Shown one piece after another: positions 7,595-13,492 of a DNA stretch of 37,901 nt. Source of the stretch: a virus; IMG/VR virus record IMGVR_UViG_3300036859_001047, positions 1-37,901 of that record, one strand, 5' to 3'. Position numbers and translations under genes: made by a program. The number at the start of each line of letters is the position of its first letter. The first letter of the stretch is position 1. The notes under the pieces are model-generated. The model saw nothing but the letters and a program-made list of their open reading frames with translations, was not told the DNA's origin and did not search any database.

Positions 7595-7643
7595 GGCTTG
7601 CTCATTTCGTGCTCATGCTTTGCTCATGGCGTGCTCATGAGCG
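7589..7643 (-). repeat. Five tandem 11-bp repeats spanning the TraK-like start codon
   Basis: On the minus strand ATGAGC recurs five times at exactly 11-base spacing (starts at 7638, 7627, 7616, 7605, 7594), separated by ACGCC, AAAGC, ACGAA and AAGCC. The last copy is the start codon of the TraK-like gene. Each upstream ATG opens a four-codon frame ended by the TGA of the following ATGAGC. Spacing near one helical turn suggests protein binding sites on one DNA face; a translational role is also possible. Confidence 0.85.
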
Positions 7644-7650
7644 TCGTATT

Positions 7651-7683
7651 CAAAAAAATGCCGCCCCATGTCGGCGGGGCGGC
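7651..7683 (-). terminator. Rho-independent terminator upstream of the left operon
   Basis: Read leftward, GCCGCCCC (7683-7676) pairs with GGGGCGGC (7667-7660) around an 8-base loop and is followed by A then seven U (7658-7652). It stands between the leftward promoter near 8250 and the first gene at 7594, so the operon is expressed only if transcription passes it. Confidence 0.85.
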
Positions 7684-7713
7684 TTAACGCACTACGAGGA
7701 GAAAGATGCTCAG

Positions 7714-7792
7714 CATCCCTCAGCGGCCGAGCCGGTTTTTCAGAGGACGGCAACTCCGGTTGCGTTAATCGGAGGCCGGCCACTGAGGGATG
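7714..7792. repeat. Long-range inverted repeat (10-bp perfect stem)
   Basis: CATCCCTCAG at 7714-7723 is the exact complement of CTGAGGGATG at 7783-7792. After one mismatch the pairing continues with GGCC (7725-7728) against GGCC (7778-7781). A smaller hairpin (CTCCG/CGGAG) lies inside. It abuts the first copy of the duplicated hairpin. Confidence 0.7.
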
Positions 7793-7818
7793 GCCGCTCT
7801 ATGTCCCGAGCGGCGAGG
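7793..7818. repeat. Hairpin-bearing direct repeat, copy 1
   Basis: GCCGCTCTATGTCCCGAGCG and the following GC form a perfect 7-bp stem (GCCGCTC/GAGCGGC) around TATGTCCC. A nearly identical copy lies at 8025-8050 in the same orientation, both within the left-operon leader. Confidence 0.8.
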
Positions 7819-8024
7819 GGGCGTGCTTTAGGTGCCGGTTACGGTTCCGGCGCTGGTTGGCTTCCAGCCGTCGTCGTGCCCGTCGCCGCCCTTACCATCG
7901 GGCCATGATTCAATCGGGGGCGGTCACTGGCTAAACTCCACCTTTCCGTGCGTGACATTTCACCTCCACCCGTTCGCTTCCTTTGCTCGGTCGCCTGGCC
8001 GTAGTCGCCAGTTCTTCATAACCA

Positions 8025-8050
8025 GCCGCTCTATGTCCCGAACGGCTAGG
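8025..8050. repeat. Hairpin-bearing direct repeat, copy 2
   Basis: This is the second copy of the 7793-7818 element. It differs at few positions: GAACGGC replaces GAGCGGC in the stem's right arm, and TAGGG replaces GAGGG just after it. The loop TATGTCCC is unchanged. Confidence 0.8.
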
Positions 8051-8219
8051 GTTGGCCTGCGCCCGCCGCGTCGTCTGCGGTTAAGCCCCATGGCATCGGG
8101 TCGTGTTCGCTCTCGCAGCTACTAACGGCCCGCACATCGGCGGCGTGTGCGGCATCGGTGGTTGGCCCCTGCTGGTGCGGTGCGAGGGGCGTAACACATT
8201 CTCTGGTTGTTAAAGATCT

Positions 8220-8300
8220 ACAAGCTTTCTTGTTATTTAATCTACAAGTCACTTGTAGGTGTGTCAACAAGTATTCTTGTAAATTTACAAGTTTCCTTGT
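8220..8300. promoter_or_regulatory. OL-like cluster of four repressor operators
   Basis: Four palindromes of the form ACAAG-N3/4-CTTGT lie at 8220-8233 (spacer CTTT), 8244-8256 (TCA), 8267-8280 (TATT) and 8287-8300 (TTTC), about two turns apart. The same palindrome occurs three times between the CI-like and Cro-like genes, so the same repressors probably bind both clusters. The second and third sites overlap the leftward promoter. Confidence 0.9.
8239..8267 (-). promoter_or_regulatory. Leftward early promoter (pL-like)
   Basis: On the minus strand a perfect -35 TTGACA (8267-8262) is separated by exactly 17 bases from TAGATT (8244-8239). The spacer contains one operator and the -35 touches another, as expected for a repressor-controlled early promoter. 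Transcription would start near 8232 and run through the structured leader. Confidence 0.85.
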
Positions 8301-8364
8301 TTTGCTGTGTAGAAACCGACTGTGTTCTACTTGATGCATTCCAAATAAATTAAACAGGTGTGAT

Positions 8365-8997
8365 ATGGATGCTCATGGGCAGCCTGATCGGGCTTTGCGT
8401 TATCACGCGGTAACCGAGCGGCAAATTGACGAGATGATTGGCCTTTGCAAGGGAATCATGGCTGATGGCGCTGTGTGCCAGGGCGAGGCTGAATTCTTGC
8501 TCGGGTGGATGGAAGCGAACCGGCAGGCAATGGGTCAGTGGCCGGCATCGGTGTTGTACCCGCGTATCGCGGCAATGCTGGCGGACGGCGTATTGGATGG
8601 GGAAGAAGAGCGCGAGCTGCTCGGCTTGTTGGGTGAGGTGACGGGGTTTAATGCCCCGGCAGCAGGGGAGGCAAGCGGATCTAGTTCTATGCCGCTTTGT
8701 AAGCCGGCGCCAGCGGTTGTTTTTGAGGGTGTGTCGTTTTGCTTCACCGGCCAGTTTTACTCCGGCTCGCGGGCATGGTGCGAAGAGCAGGTTCTGTCGC
8801 GTGGAGGGGTTCCGGCGAGTGCTGTGACTAAAAAGCTTGGCTATTTAGTGATTGGTGAGGTGGGTTCGCGGGATTGGTTGCACAGTACATTTGGCACCAA
8901 GATAAAAAAAGCTATTGAATACCGCGACAAGGGTGTTGGTCTGGCAATCATTGATGAGCGGCATTGGTGTGATGCGCTGGCTTTGTATGGTGTTTGA
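8365..8997 (+). CDS. BRCT-domain protein with helical N-terminal domain
   Basis: The 210-residue protein has an all-helical N-terminal part (residues about 15-90; IDEMIGLCKGIMADGAVC and MLADGVLDGEEERELLGLLG), perhaps TerB-like with two acidic D-G-x-[LVC] turns. A C-terminal BRCT domain follows (about 120-205): FCFTGQF, then LSRGG, VTKKLGYLVIGEVGS, TKIKKAIEYRDKG and IIDERHW. It closely resembles the BRCT domain of NAD-dependent DNA ligase, but no ligase domain is present. The gene runs rightward 65 bases from the last OL operator, so it may be repressor-controlled or lysogen-expressed. A role in binding DNA ends or in host protection is inference. Its base composition is less GC-rich than the structural genes. 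Confidence 0.85.
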   Translation: MDAHGQPDRALRYHAVTERQIDEMIGLCKGIMADGAVCQGEAEFLLGWMEANRQAMGQWPASVLYPRIAAMLADGVLDGEEERELLGLLGEVTGFNAPAAGEASGSSSMPLCKPAPAVVFEGVSFCFTGQFYSGSRAWCEEQVLSRGGVPASAVTKKLGYLVIGEVGSRDWLHSTFGTKIKKAIEYRDKGVGLAIIDERHWCDALALYGV

Positions 8998-9125
8998 AGC
9001 GGGTTAGGCTTGTTTGCATTTGATCTGAGCACTAGTGTGTATTAGACGCGTCAGCATATTGTCATGCATGCGTGGGCTAGCTTTGGGTGATGTTAACTTG
9101 GGCTGTACAACTGCGAGGAGCACTC

Positions 9126-9464
9126 ATGGACAAAGGTATCTATCACGTTAGTTTTTCCTCCGCTGCAGGCAGCCACGGCGAAGGGTTAGCTGTGGTATCG
9201 GATGGTGCGGTTAACGGAGGTGATCCTGGTTACCTCTACTCTGGAAAATTCAATACCAGTGGCGACCAGCTCTCCGGCAGGCTCGCGATAAAGAGGTGGA
9301 ACACCAAGATTCCTTCCGTGTTCGGTCCGCTGGGCAACTTTGAGTTGGATCTATCAGGTACTTATGTTCAAGCCAACAAATCGTTTAAGATTTCTGGTTC
9401 CGTTATAGGTCAGCCCGCAATGAATATTGTCATAGTGGGGAACTACTTGTCAGATTCCGCCTAG
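9126..9464 (+). CDS. GrlR-like regulatory protein
   Basis: The 112-residue product starts MDKGIYHVSFSS and continues HGEGLAVVSDGAVNGGDPGY, LSGRLAIKRWN and PSVFGPLGNFELDLSG. This is the beta-barrel pattern of the GrlR family, whose founding member is a negative regulator of enteropathogenic E. coli type III secretion. The ATG at 9126 is chosen over 9087 because GAGGAG lies 5 bases before it. It follows the BRCT gene in the cargo region. The partner or ligand here is unknown; GrlR itself binds the activator GrlA, which is not present. Confidence 0.85.
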   Translation: MDKGIYHVSFSSAAGSHGEGLAVVSDGAVNGGDPGYLYSGKFNTSGDQLSGRLAIKRWNTKIPSVFGPLGNFELDLSGTYVQANKSFKISGSVIGQPAMNIVIVGNYLSDSA

Positions 9465-9594
9465 CACGGTGTCCAGCTAGGGCAGGGATTGGCTGTCGCC
9501 GTTCCCTGTCCGTCACGAGCAATATCGCATTTAACTATAAAAATGAGTAGTTATACGCATTTACGCTATGACTACGGGGTGGCAATATGTATGC

Positions 9595-9771
9595 ATGACA
9601 CATCTTATCCATCCATATTTCATCCAGCAGGGTGGTCTCATTCTCCCTGCTGCAATTTATGCCCAGGCTTGGGCTCGGACCGTGATCGTGAGGGCGCAGC
9701 AAGCGGCTGCGCGGAAGAAGGGTAATGCGCGTTTGAGGCCGGCGCCGCGCAAAGGCGGTTGCCTGGTTTAG
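9595..9771 (+). CDS. Possible small protein (58 aa)
   Basis: A frame beginning MTHLIHPYFIQQGG contains a short hydrophobic stretch (LILPAAIYAQAWA) and a very basic C-terminus (AAARKKGNARLRPAPRKGG). Its stop overlaps the convergent 161-residue gene by four bases. GGGGTGG lies upstream, but somewhat far from the start. It could be a membrane-associated peptide or chance. Confidence 0.35.
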   Translation: MTHLIHPYFIQQGGLILPAAIYAQAWARTVIVRAQQAAARKKGNARLRPAPRKGGCLV

Positions 9772-10253
9772 CTTCTGGCTTTGTGGGGTTGTTTTGACGT
9801 GGCTGGCCGGGAGTCGGCCGCTTCTGTTTCTATTGAGCCTGCTATTTCAGGCGGTTTTTTTTTACTCGTTGCCCACCCCGGCCCCAGCTCCCATAGGTAT
9901 TTCATAATCTCGTTCAGCGTTCTTCCCGCTGCTGGACGAACGGGGCCGAATTCAAAGCCGGGATATTCGCTCAGGTCCCCATCCTTTAGCCTTTGCGCTA
10001 GGGCATTTAGCGCCGTTGATAGATTGGTGATGGTGAATGGCGTGCAGGGGCCTGCGAACTTCTGCAGCTCATCGTCTGACAGGATGAGGTATTGGCGGAT
10101 GCCAGGGGCCTCGAACACCACGCCGACGCATACCTTGTCGTCGCGCCATTGATTGGGCTGCCAGTAGACTAGACGGCTCTCCCCCTGAATGCGCGGCGTG
10201 CGGTTGGTTTCCGTGCGCAGGCGCTTGCTCAGTCGTTTAGCGAGATCTGTCAC
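9768..10253 (-). CDS. Unknown protein, third gene of the HTH/HipA-like operon (161 aa)
   Basis: The N-terminus is basic (LAKRLSKRLRTETNR). A mixed alpha/beta core follows (ESRLVYWQPNQW, VCVGVVFEAPGIRQYLILSD), and the C-terminus is a charged tail. The ATG overlaps the stop of the HipA-like gene as ATGA, so the two are made together. HipA-like kinases of this type are often encoded beside DUF3037 proteins; the core has a faint likeness to that family, which I cannot confirm. The function is unknown. Confidence 0.7.
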   Translation of the reverse strand: MTDLAKRLSKRLRTETNRTPRIQGESRLVYWQPNQWRDDKVCVGVVFEAPGIRQYLILSDDELQKFAGPCTPFTITNLSTALNALAQRLKDGDLSEYPGFEFGPVRPAAGRTLNEIMKYLWELGPGWATSKKKPPEIAGSIETEAADSRPATSKQPHKARS

Positions 10254-11044
10254 GGCGCAAAGCTCCTCATCAGGGTTTGGGCATTAGCCCGCTGTTGCAA
10301 GAATTTTAGTCCAGCGCGCACTTCTCCTTTTTTGAGCAGGGCGCTCCACCAGTCTTCTAGTTCTTCGCGAATTGCGGAGAGGGCATGCATGTGTTGATGC
10401 CCGTGCTCAATAATTAAGAGCGCATCTTCGTGGGCGGGCATGCCGTTCCAAGCTAAAAACGTAAGCTTATTTTGAACATAATCGAGCGCTTTTAGTTTTT
10501 TTTCATCCCAGTCCCTCCCGCCTAGGATGTCGGCGAAGTCCAGCATGCCGAATTCGTTCCGTTCAAGTGGGATAAGGTTCCCGCTATTGCTGTCTTTGTT
10601 GGCAATCCATTCGTTGAGCGCTACTGCAGCATGCAGCTGCGGCCACCGCACTAGGCGATCGGCCCAAGCGTCTGCGTCTCGCGCTTGGATCGATGGCGGT
10701 GTCTGGTCTGGCGGGTGCAGTGCCTCGGAAGCCCAGCAAGGATAGGTTTCGTCCTTGGGCCATTTGTCGTTGGGGTGTAGCTCCCGAAGACGCTCAGTGG
10801 GAACTAGCAAGATCCAAGCGCGTGGCGCGACCGCCATGCCACGCACGCGCGCAAGTAGGCGCCCAAGGAGTTCATTGGCGATGCCTTTGCTCTTGATGGG
10901 GAATGCCTTGATATAGGCATAGGTTGGGAGTTCTTGCTCGTCCATGATGACGGCCAGATGGACCCGGCTGCTGTAACCTTTTAGCACCCTGGCGGGGTGT
11001 AAGTGGTGTCCGGGCCCCAGTACCTCAAGGACGCTGCTTTCCAT
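10250..11044 (-). CDS. HipA-like kinase-fold protein (HipA_2-type)
   Basis: HipA-type proteins are Ser/Thr kinases; HipA of E. coli phosphorylates glutamyl-tRNA synthetase and arrests growth. This 264-residue protein is shorter than HipA (about 440) and matches compact HipA-like kinases. Visible features are a likely ATP-binding lysine in YIKAFP (K46), the catalytic loop NEWIANKDSNSGNLI (D151, N156) and a DFG-like MLDFADILGG (D169). The start overlaps the upstream HTH gene by 20 bp and the stop overlaps the downstream gene by 4 bp, so the three form one coupled unit. The position corresponds to lambda rex, so an immunity, exclusion or toxin-antitoxin role is plausible. The substrate is unknown. 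Confidence 0.8.
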   Translation of the reverse strand: MESSVLEVLGPGHHLHPARVLKGYSSRVHLAVIMDEQELPTYAYIKAFPIKSKGIANELLGRLLARVRGMAVAPRAWILLVPTERLRELHPNDKWPKDETYPCWASEALHPPDQTPPSIQARDADAWADRLVRWPQLHAAVALNEWIANKDSNSGNLIPLERNEFGMLDFADILGGRDWDEKKLKALDYVQNKLTFLAWNGMPAHEDALLIIEHGHQHMHALSAIREELEDWWSALLKKGEVRAGLKFLQQRANAQTLMRSFAP

Positions 11045-11369
11045 GCTCAGACAACAAATTCAATAGTTTGCCCACTGTTTGCGCCAGCTCGATGCTGGGG
11101 CCGCTGGACAGGAACCGCTCCATGCTGGCCATTAGCTCTCCAGGGTCGTGTGTGGGGTGTTCACGATCCAGCCAGCCTCGTTCAAGTCCAAAGCATAACT
11201 CAATATGCCGGGCTAGCCGTCCGCCGATGCCCACCTTATTGCTAAGCAACTTGCTGACTTGGGGTTCGCTGCGGTCCAGCTTGTCCGCTAGTGCCGTAAC
11301 GCTGCCCTCGACCAAGTGGAAGAGTGCGGCCAGATTAGCGTGGCGGATTTGGCGGATATTGGGGGACAT
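11025..11369 (-). CDS. HTH (XRE-like) regulator, first gene of the HipA-like operon
   Basis: The 114-residue protein begins MSPNIRQIRHANLAALF. It contains a helix-turn-helix (TALADKLDRSEPQVSKLLSN), then IGGRLARHIELCFGLERGWLD, the usual layout of phage-repressor N-terminal domains. The C-terminal 40 residues are helical and may dimerise. AGGA lies about 8 bases before the ATG. A 25-bp palindrome 37 bases upstream is a likely operator. It is probably the autorepressor and antitoxin-like partner of the HipA-like kinase, as HipB is for HipA, but a direct antitoxin role is inference. Confidence 0.85.
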   Translation of the reverse strand: MSPNIRQIRHANLAALFHLVEGSVTALADKLDRSEPQVSKLLSNKVGIGGRLARHIELCFGLERGWLDREHPTHDPGELMASMERFLSSGPSIELAQTVGKLLNLLSEHGKQRP

Positions 11370-11405
11370 GCCCGAATCCTAGCCAGTAGCAGGCGGCGGC
11401 CGGAA

Positions 11406-11430
11406 TGACGAAAATTGTCAATTTTTGTCA
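11406..11430. promoter_or_regulatory. 25-bp palindrome, probable operator of the HTH/HipA-like operon
   Basis: The arms TGACGAAAATTG and CAATTTTTGTCA (overlapping centre at 11418) are inverted repeats with one mismatch. The site differs from the ACAAG/CTTGT operators, so a different regulator, most simply the adjacent HTH protein, should bind it. On the minus strand it includes a consensus TTGACA, but no good -10 lies 17 bases on. It also covers the stop codon of the CI-like gene. Confidence 0.7.
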
Positions 11431-11972
11431 TCTTGCTCAGTTTTATCCTGTACGGGCTGTGATTTTGGCGGCTTTATGCGTTTCGATAACTTGCTTACAG
11501 TCTCTTTGGCGGCGTGTTCATCGGCCTTTGAGCCGTCAGTAATCTGTTCTTGTGCTGCGCCTGTCGGCAGGGAGCGAAACAGAGTCTCGAAAGAATGTAG
11601 CAGCGACTCGGGTAGGCTGCTGCTTTTCCAGGCGTCTGTGATGGCATCGAAAATCGGCGCAAGTTCTTTTGGGTAGGATCTGTTGGTGCTTGTGCCGGTG
11701 GATTCGTGCGTCTTTGGAGGCTCAGAAGGGCCTTCGTCACGTGCGCCCTGACCAGTTGCTAGCCAAGTGATGTTCACGTTTGCTGCCGCAGCAATAGCGG
11801 GGGTGAGGGAGCTCGCTCGGGCGGGCTTCCCTTCTTTAGGTTCTTTGCATAGATATTGGATGGTTTGCGGTTTGCATTCTCGGCCGGTAAAAGCCGTCAC
11901 CCTTCGCGCCATTTCTGATTGGCCGCCAACTCTATCCACGCAAAATCGTACTCGTTCGTAAAACTCTTCCAT
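11418..11972 (-). CDS. CI-like phage repressor lacking the S24 peptidase domain
   Basis: The protein should maintain lysogeny by binding the ACAAG/CTTGT operators. The ATG at 11972 (MEEFYERVRFCVD) is chosen because AGGA precedes it and upstream extensions would run through the operators. Residues about 12-75 form a repressor-type HTH (VGGQSEMARRVT, KPQTIQYLC, ANVNITWLATG). The remaining 110 residues are hydrophilic (SYPKELAPIFDAITDAW, then a Lys-rich tail). They show no Ser/Lys peptidase motif, so RecA-stimulated self-cleavage is not expected. Divergent Cro-like and OR-like sites support the call. How the prophage is induced is not apparent. Confidence 0.85.
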   Translation of the reverse strand: MEEFYERVRFCVDRVGGQSEMARRVTAFTGRECKPQTIQYLCKEPKEGKPARASSLTPAIAAAANVNITWLATGQGARDEGPSEPPKTHESTGTSTNRSYPKELAPIFDAITDAWKSSSLPESLLHSFETLFRSLPTGAAQEQITDGSKADEHAAKETVSKLSKRIKPPKSQPVQDKTEQDDKN

Positions 11973-11984
11973 AAAGCCAATCCT

Positions 11985-12055
11985 ACAAGGATTCTTGTTA
12001 AGGTTCCTTGCAAGGATTCTTGTGTTTGTGCATACTTCACTACAAGTAATCTTGT
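11985..12055. promoter_or_regulatory. OR-like cluster of three repressor operators
   Basis: Palindromes ACAAGGATTCTTGT (11985-11998), GCAAGGATTCTTGT (12010-12023) and ACAAGTAATCTTGT (12042-12055) lie between the divergent CI-like and Cro-like genes. They share the ACAAG/CTTGT arms of the four sites at 8220-8300. The first overlaps the leader of the CI-like gene, the second the rightward -35, and the third the region just after the -10. Confidence 0.9.
12008..12036 (+). promoter_or_regulatory. Rightward early promoter (pR-like)
   Basis: TTGCAA (12008-12013) and CATACT (12031-12036) are 17 bases apart, with TG two bases before the -10. The middle operator overlaps the -35 and the third operator lies at the expected transcription start, so repressor would block it. 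Confidence 0.65.
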
Positions 12056-12066
12056 AGAGAGTCATC

Positions 12067-12330
12067 ATGTCCAAAGACGCACTCCGAAAAGCGGTAGCAG
12101 CAGCCGGCGGCCAGTCTGAGCTAGCGCGTCGAATTTCCACTAGCGTGCGGCCAATTAAGCAGGGCCATGTTTGGTCGTGGCTCAACGAAAGTAAGGGCGA
12201 AGTGCCGCCGGCTGAATTTGTGCTGCCAATTGAAGCGGCGGTCATGAGGCGGGTCTCCCGACATGAGTTGAGGCCAGATTTATACCCAGACGAAACAAAT
12301 TCACCCACCGCAGACCGTCGTCCGGTCTGA
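12067..12330 (+). CDS. Cro-like repressor (YdaS family)
   Basis: The 87-residue protein begins MSKDALRKAVAAAGGQSELA. It has the YdaS/Cro pattern: ALRKAV..AGGQSELARRI, then IKQGHVWSWLN as recognition helix, VPPAEFVLPIEAAV and VSRHELRPDLYP. YdaS of E. coli prophage CP-933P acts as a Cro-like repressor. Its GGQSELARR segment parallels GGQSEMARR of the divergent CI-like protein, consistent with both reading the same operators. AGAGAG lies about 7 bases before the ATG. It is the first gene of the rightward operon, followed by a terminator. Confidence 0.9.
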   Translation: MSKDALRKAVAAAGGQSELARRISTSVRPIKQGHVWSWLNESKGEVPPAEFVLPIEAAVMRRVSRHELRPDLYPDETNSPTADRRPV

Positions 12331-12358
12331 GGTTTTGCCGGTTCGTCCGGCTTTTTTT
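12311..12358 (+). terminator. tR1-like terminator after cro
   Basis: GCCGG (12337-12341) pairs with CCGGC (12347-12351) around a 5-base TTCGT loop and is followed by seven T (12352-12358). A second hairpin, CAGACC/GGTCTG at 12311-12329, lies just upstream over the end of the Cro-like gene. Its place between Cro and the CII-like gene matches lambda tR1. Confidence 0.85.
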
Positions 12359-12420
12359 CTAACGACATGGCGGCTCGATGGCCGCCTGACTAAACGATAG
12401 GCGCAGGAGACTCGCAAATC

Positions 12421-13041
12421 ATGCGTGCAAATTCTCACCGAACAGTAATTGGCGTGATTCGTGACGGCGTGAGCCGGTGGCGCAGGCGTGAAGGTTTGAC
12501 CCGCCAGCTGGTGGCGGATCGTATTGTCGATGCGCACAACGTATGTGGCTTTGATTCCCTGACGGGCTTGGATTTTCACGCGGTAACCGGTGATGCCGAC
12601 CGCGCTGATCGGGCAATGCAGACCAATAGCGAGCGCATTTGGCGGTGGCTGGATGATGAGACTAAAGAAACCACTTTGCTACCGGCAAACTTGATTCCAT
12701 CGGTGCTGATGGCAATGCCTGTCGATATACGGCAAGAGGTGGTAACGGAAATTCTGGCGCCGCTCGGGTTGGTGGTTTCGCCTCATGTTTCGGAGCAGTC
12801 CGGCCAGTTGCTTGAAGTATTGATGTCGCTGGTCAAGGAAGGCGGCGAGGCGAACACCGCTTTCGCACGGCTATGCGTTGGCGCAGACACGGCGTCTGCG
12901 TCGATGGCTGCGCTGATCGATACCGACCGTGAGCTGGCCGAGGCGATGGCGGCACTGTCGCGCGCTCGCGATGAGGTGCTGCGGCGTGTCCAGTCTCTTC
13001 GAGGCGATGCCGTGAGCTTGCCGGCGCCAATGATGACCTAG
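12421..13041 (+). CDS. YdaT-like transcription regulator (CII-like role)
   Basis: The N-terminal 125 residues fit the YdaT family: VIGVIRDGVSRWRRREGLTR, a middle segment with GLDFHAVTG, MQTNSERIWRWLDD, then LLPANLIPSVLMAMPVDIR. YdaT of CP-933P is a tetrameric DNA-binding protein proposed to act like lambda CII; it was first described as a toxin. The C-terminal 70 residues are helical (LLEVLMSLVKEGG, then a coiled-coil-like stretch) and could drive oligomerisation. It follows the YdaS-like gene, the usual pairing, across a terminator. Overexpression toxicity is possible, but regulation is the better guess here. Confidence 0.8.
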   Translation: MRANSHRTVIGVIRDGVSRWRRREGLTRQLVADRIVDAHNVCGFDSLTGLDFHAVTGDADRADRAMQTNSERIWRWLDDETKETTLLPANLIPSVLMAMPVDIRQEVVTEILAPLGLVVSPHVSEQSGQLLEVLMSLVKEGGEANTAFARLCVGADTASASMAALIDTDRELAEAMAALSRARDEVLRRVQSLRGDAVSLPAPMMT

Positions 13042-13056
13042 TGAGGTTGGCCGCCT

Positions 13057-13239
13057 ATGGATCGTGATTTTCAAAAGCAACGGATGCTGCACGCCGCTTG
13101 GCGGGTTAAGCGGTGCCCGGCGCGGGAAAAGGACGGTAATAAGGCGGCGTGCCTGGATGCAATCAAGATGTTTCTAGATGGGGTGGCCCGGGATGCTGGC
13201 AAGCCTGTGGGTGAAGGTAAGCGGCGATCCGAAAGCTGA
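13057..13239 (+). CDS. Small phage protein (60 aa)
   Basis: The product begins MDRDFQKQRMLHAAWRVKR and continues CLDAIKMFLDGVARDAG. It is basic and helical, with no recognised family. GAGG lies about 10 bases before the ATG. It stands between the CII-like gene and the replication genes, where phages carry many small unknown proteins. Confidence 0.6.
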   Translation: MDRDFQKQRMLHAAWRVKRCPAREKDGNKAACLDAIKMFLDGVARDAGKPVGEGKRRSES

Positions 13240-13492
13240 TGCCGCGTATGTATTGTCTCTGCCGGCGCTGCCTGAAAGACGGCGCGAGTTGGCGCGGCTG
13301 GAGCTGATATACGGCGCGGGCTACCGCTGGGATGTGGAACGGTATGTTAAGGAGGGCTGGAATGGTGGTTTTCCATCAGGGCCAGAAGGCCAGGGAGGGC
13401 GAGAGGATGCGCTGGCCTTGGTGCAGGGCAAGCGAGAAGGCGGAGGTGTAAATGCGAGTGTTGCTGAGCGAGGCCGAGCAAGGGTTGCTTGA
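13193..13492 (+). CDS. Small phage protein upstream of the replication initiator
   Basis: The convincing part is ADAAYVLSLPALPERRRELA followed by YGAGYRWDVERYVKEGW, which looks like a small helical phage protein. The start is uncertain: ATG at 13178 or 13193; the latter is given. The C-terminal 40 residues are Gly-rich and overlap both a 29-codon ORF and the initiator start, so the true end may be poorly conserved. The function is unknown. Confidence 0.5.
   Translation: MLASLWVKVSGDPKADAAYVLSLPALPERRRELARLELIYGAGYRWDVERYVKEGWNGGFPSGPEGQGGREDALALVQGKREGGGVNASVAERGRARVA
13362..13451 (+). CDS. Possible 29-residue ORF with strong ribosome-binding site
   Basis: The frame encodes MVVFHQGQKAREGERMRWPW and nine more residues. 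AAGGAGGG precedes the ATG at ideal spacing, and the TAA is immediately followed by the ATG of the replication initiator. It may be a real micro-protein or a translational coupling device. Confidence 0.45.
   Translation: MVVFHQGQKAREGERMRWPWCRASEKAEV

Larger units (their letters stand above)
7684..8230 (-). other. Long structured untranslated leader of the left operon
   Basis: About 550 bases without a credible gene lie between the leftward promoter and the terminator. They hold several hairpins: GCCCCT/AGGGGC at 8165-8190, CCGCACA/TGTGCGG at 8130-8152, two copies of a GCCGCTC-type hairpin (8025-8046 and 7793-7814), and a long-range perfect 10-bp pairing between 7714-7723 and 7783-7792. Open frames in this stretch have no ribosome-binding site, no family resemblance, and cross the repeats. 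A cis-acting antitermination RNA, or a small RNA, is possible. Confidence 0.6.

Noticed and set aside
7589-7643. CRISPR-like array
   Set aside because: The units are 11 bp in tandem with no spacers of CRISPR length and no cas genes.
7576-8125. Several short rightward open frames in the leader region
   Set aside because: They have no ribosome-binding sites, low-complexity Arg/Pro content, and cross the structured repeats.
8046-8339. 97-codon leftward frame in the left control region
   Set aside because: Its start lies upstream of the leftward promoter and it runs through the operators and leader hairpins; no protein family is recognisable.
1112-8364. Recombination genes (exonuclease, annealing protein) in the left operon
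   Set aside because: None of the products there shows recombinase or nuclease motifs.
9489-9725. 78-codon rightward frame overlapping the possible 58-residue gene
   Set aside because: It has no ribosome-binding site and an irregular Cys/Ser/His-rich sequence.
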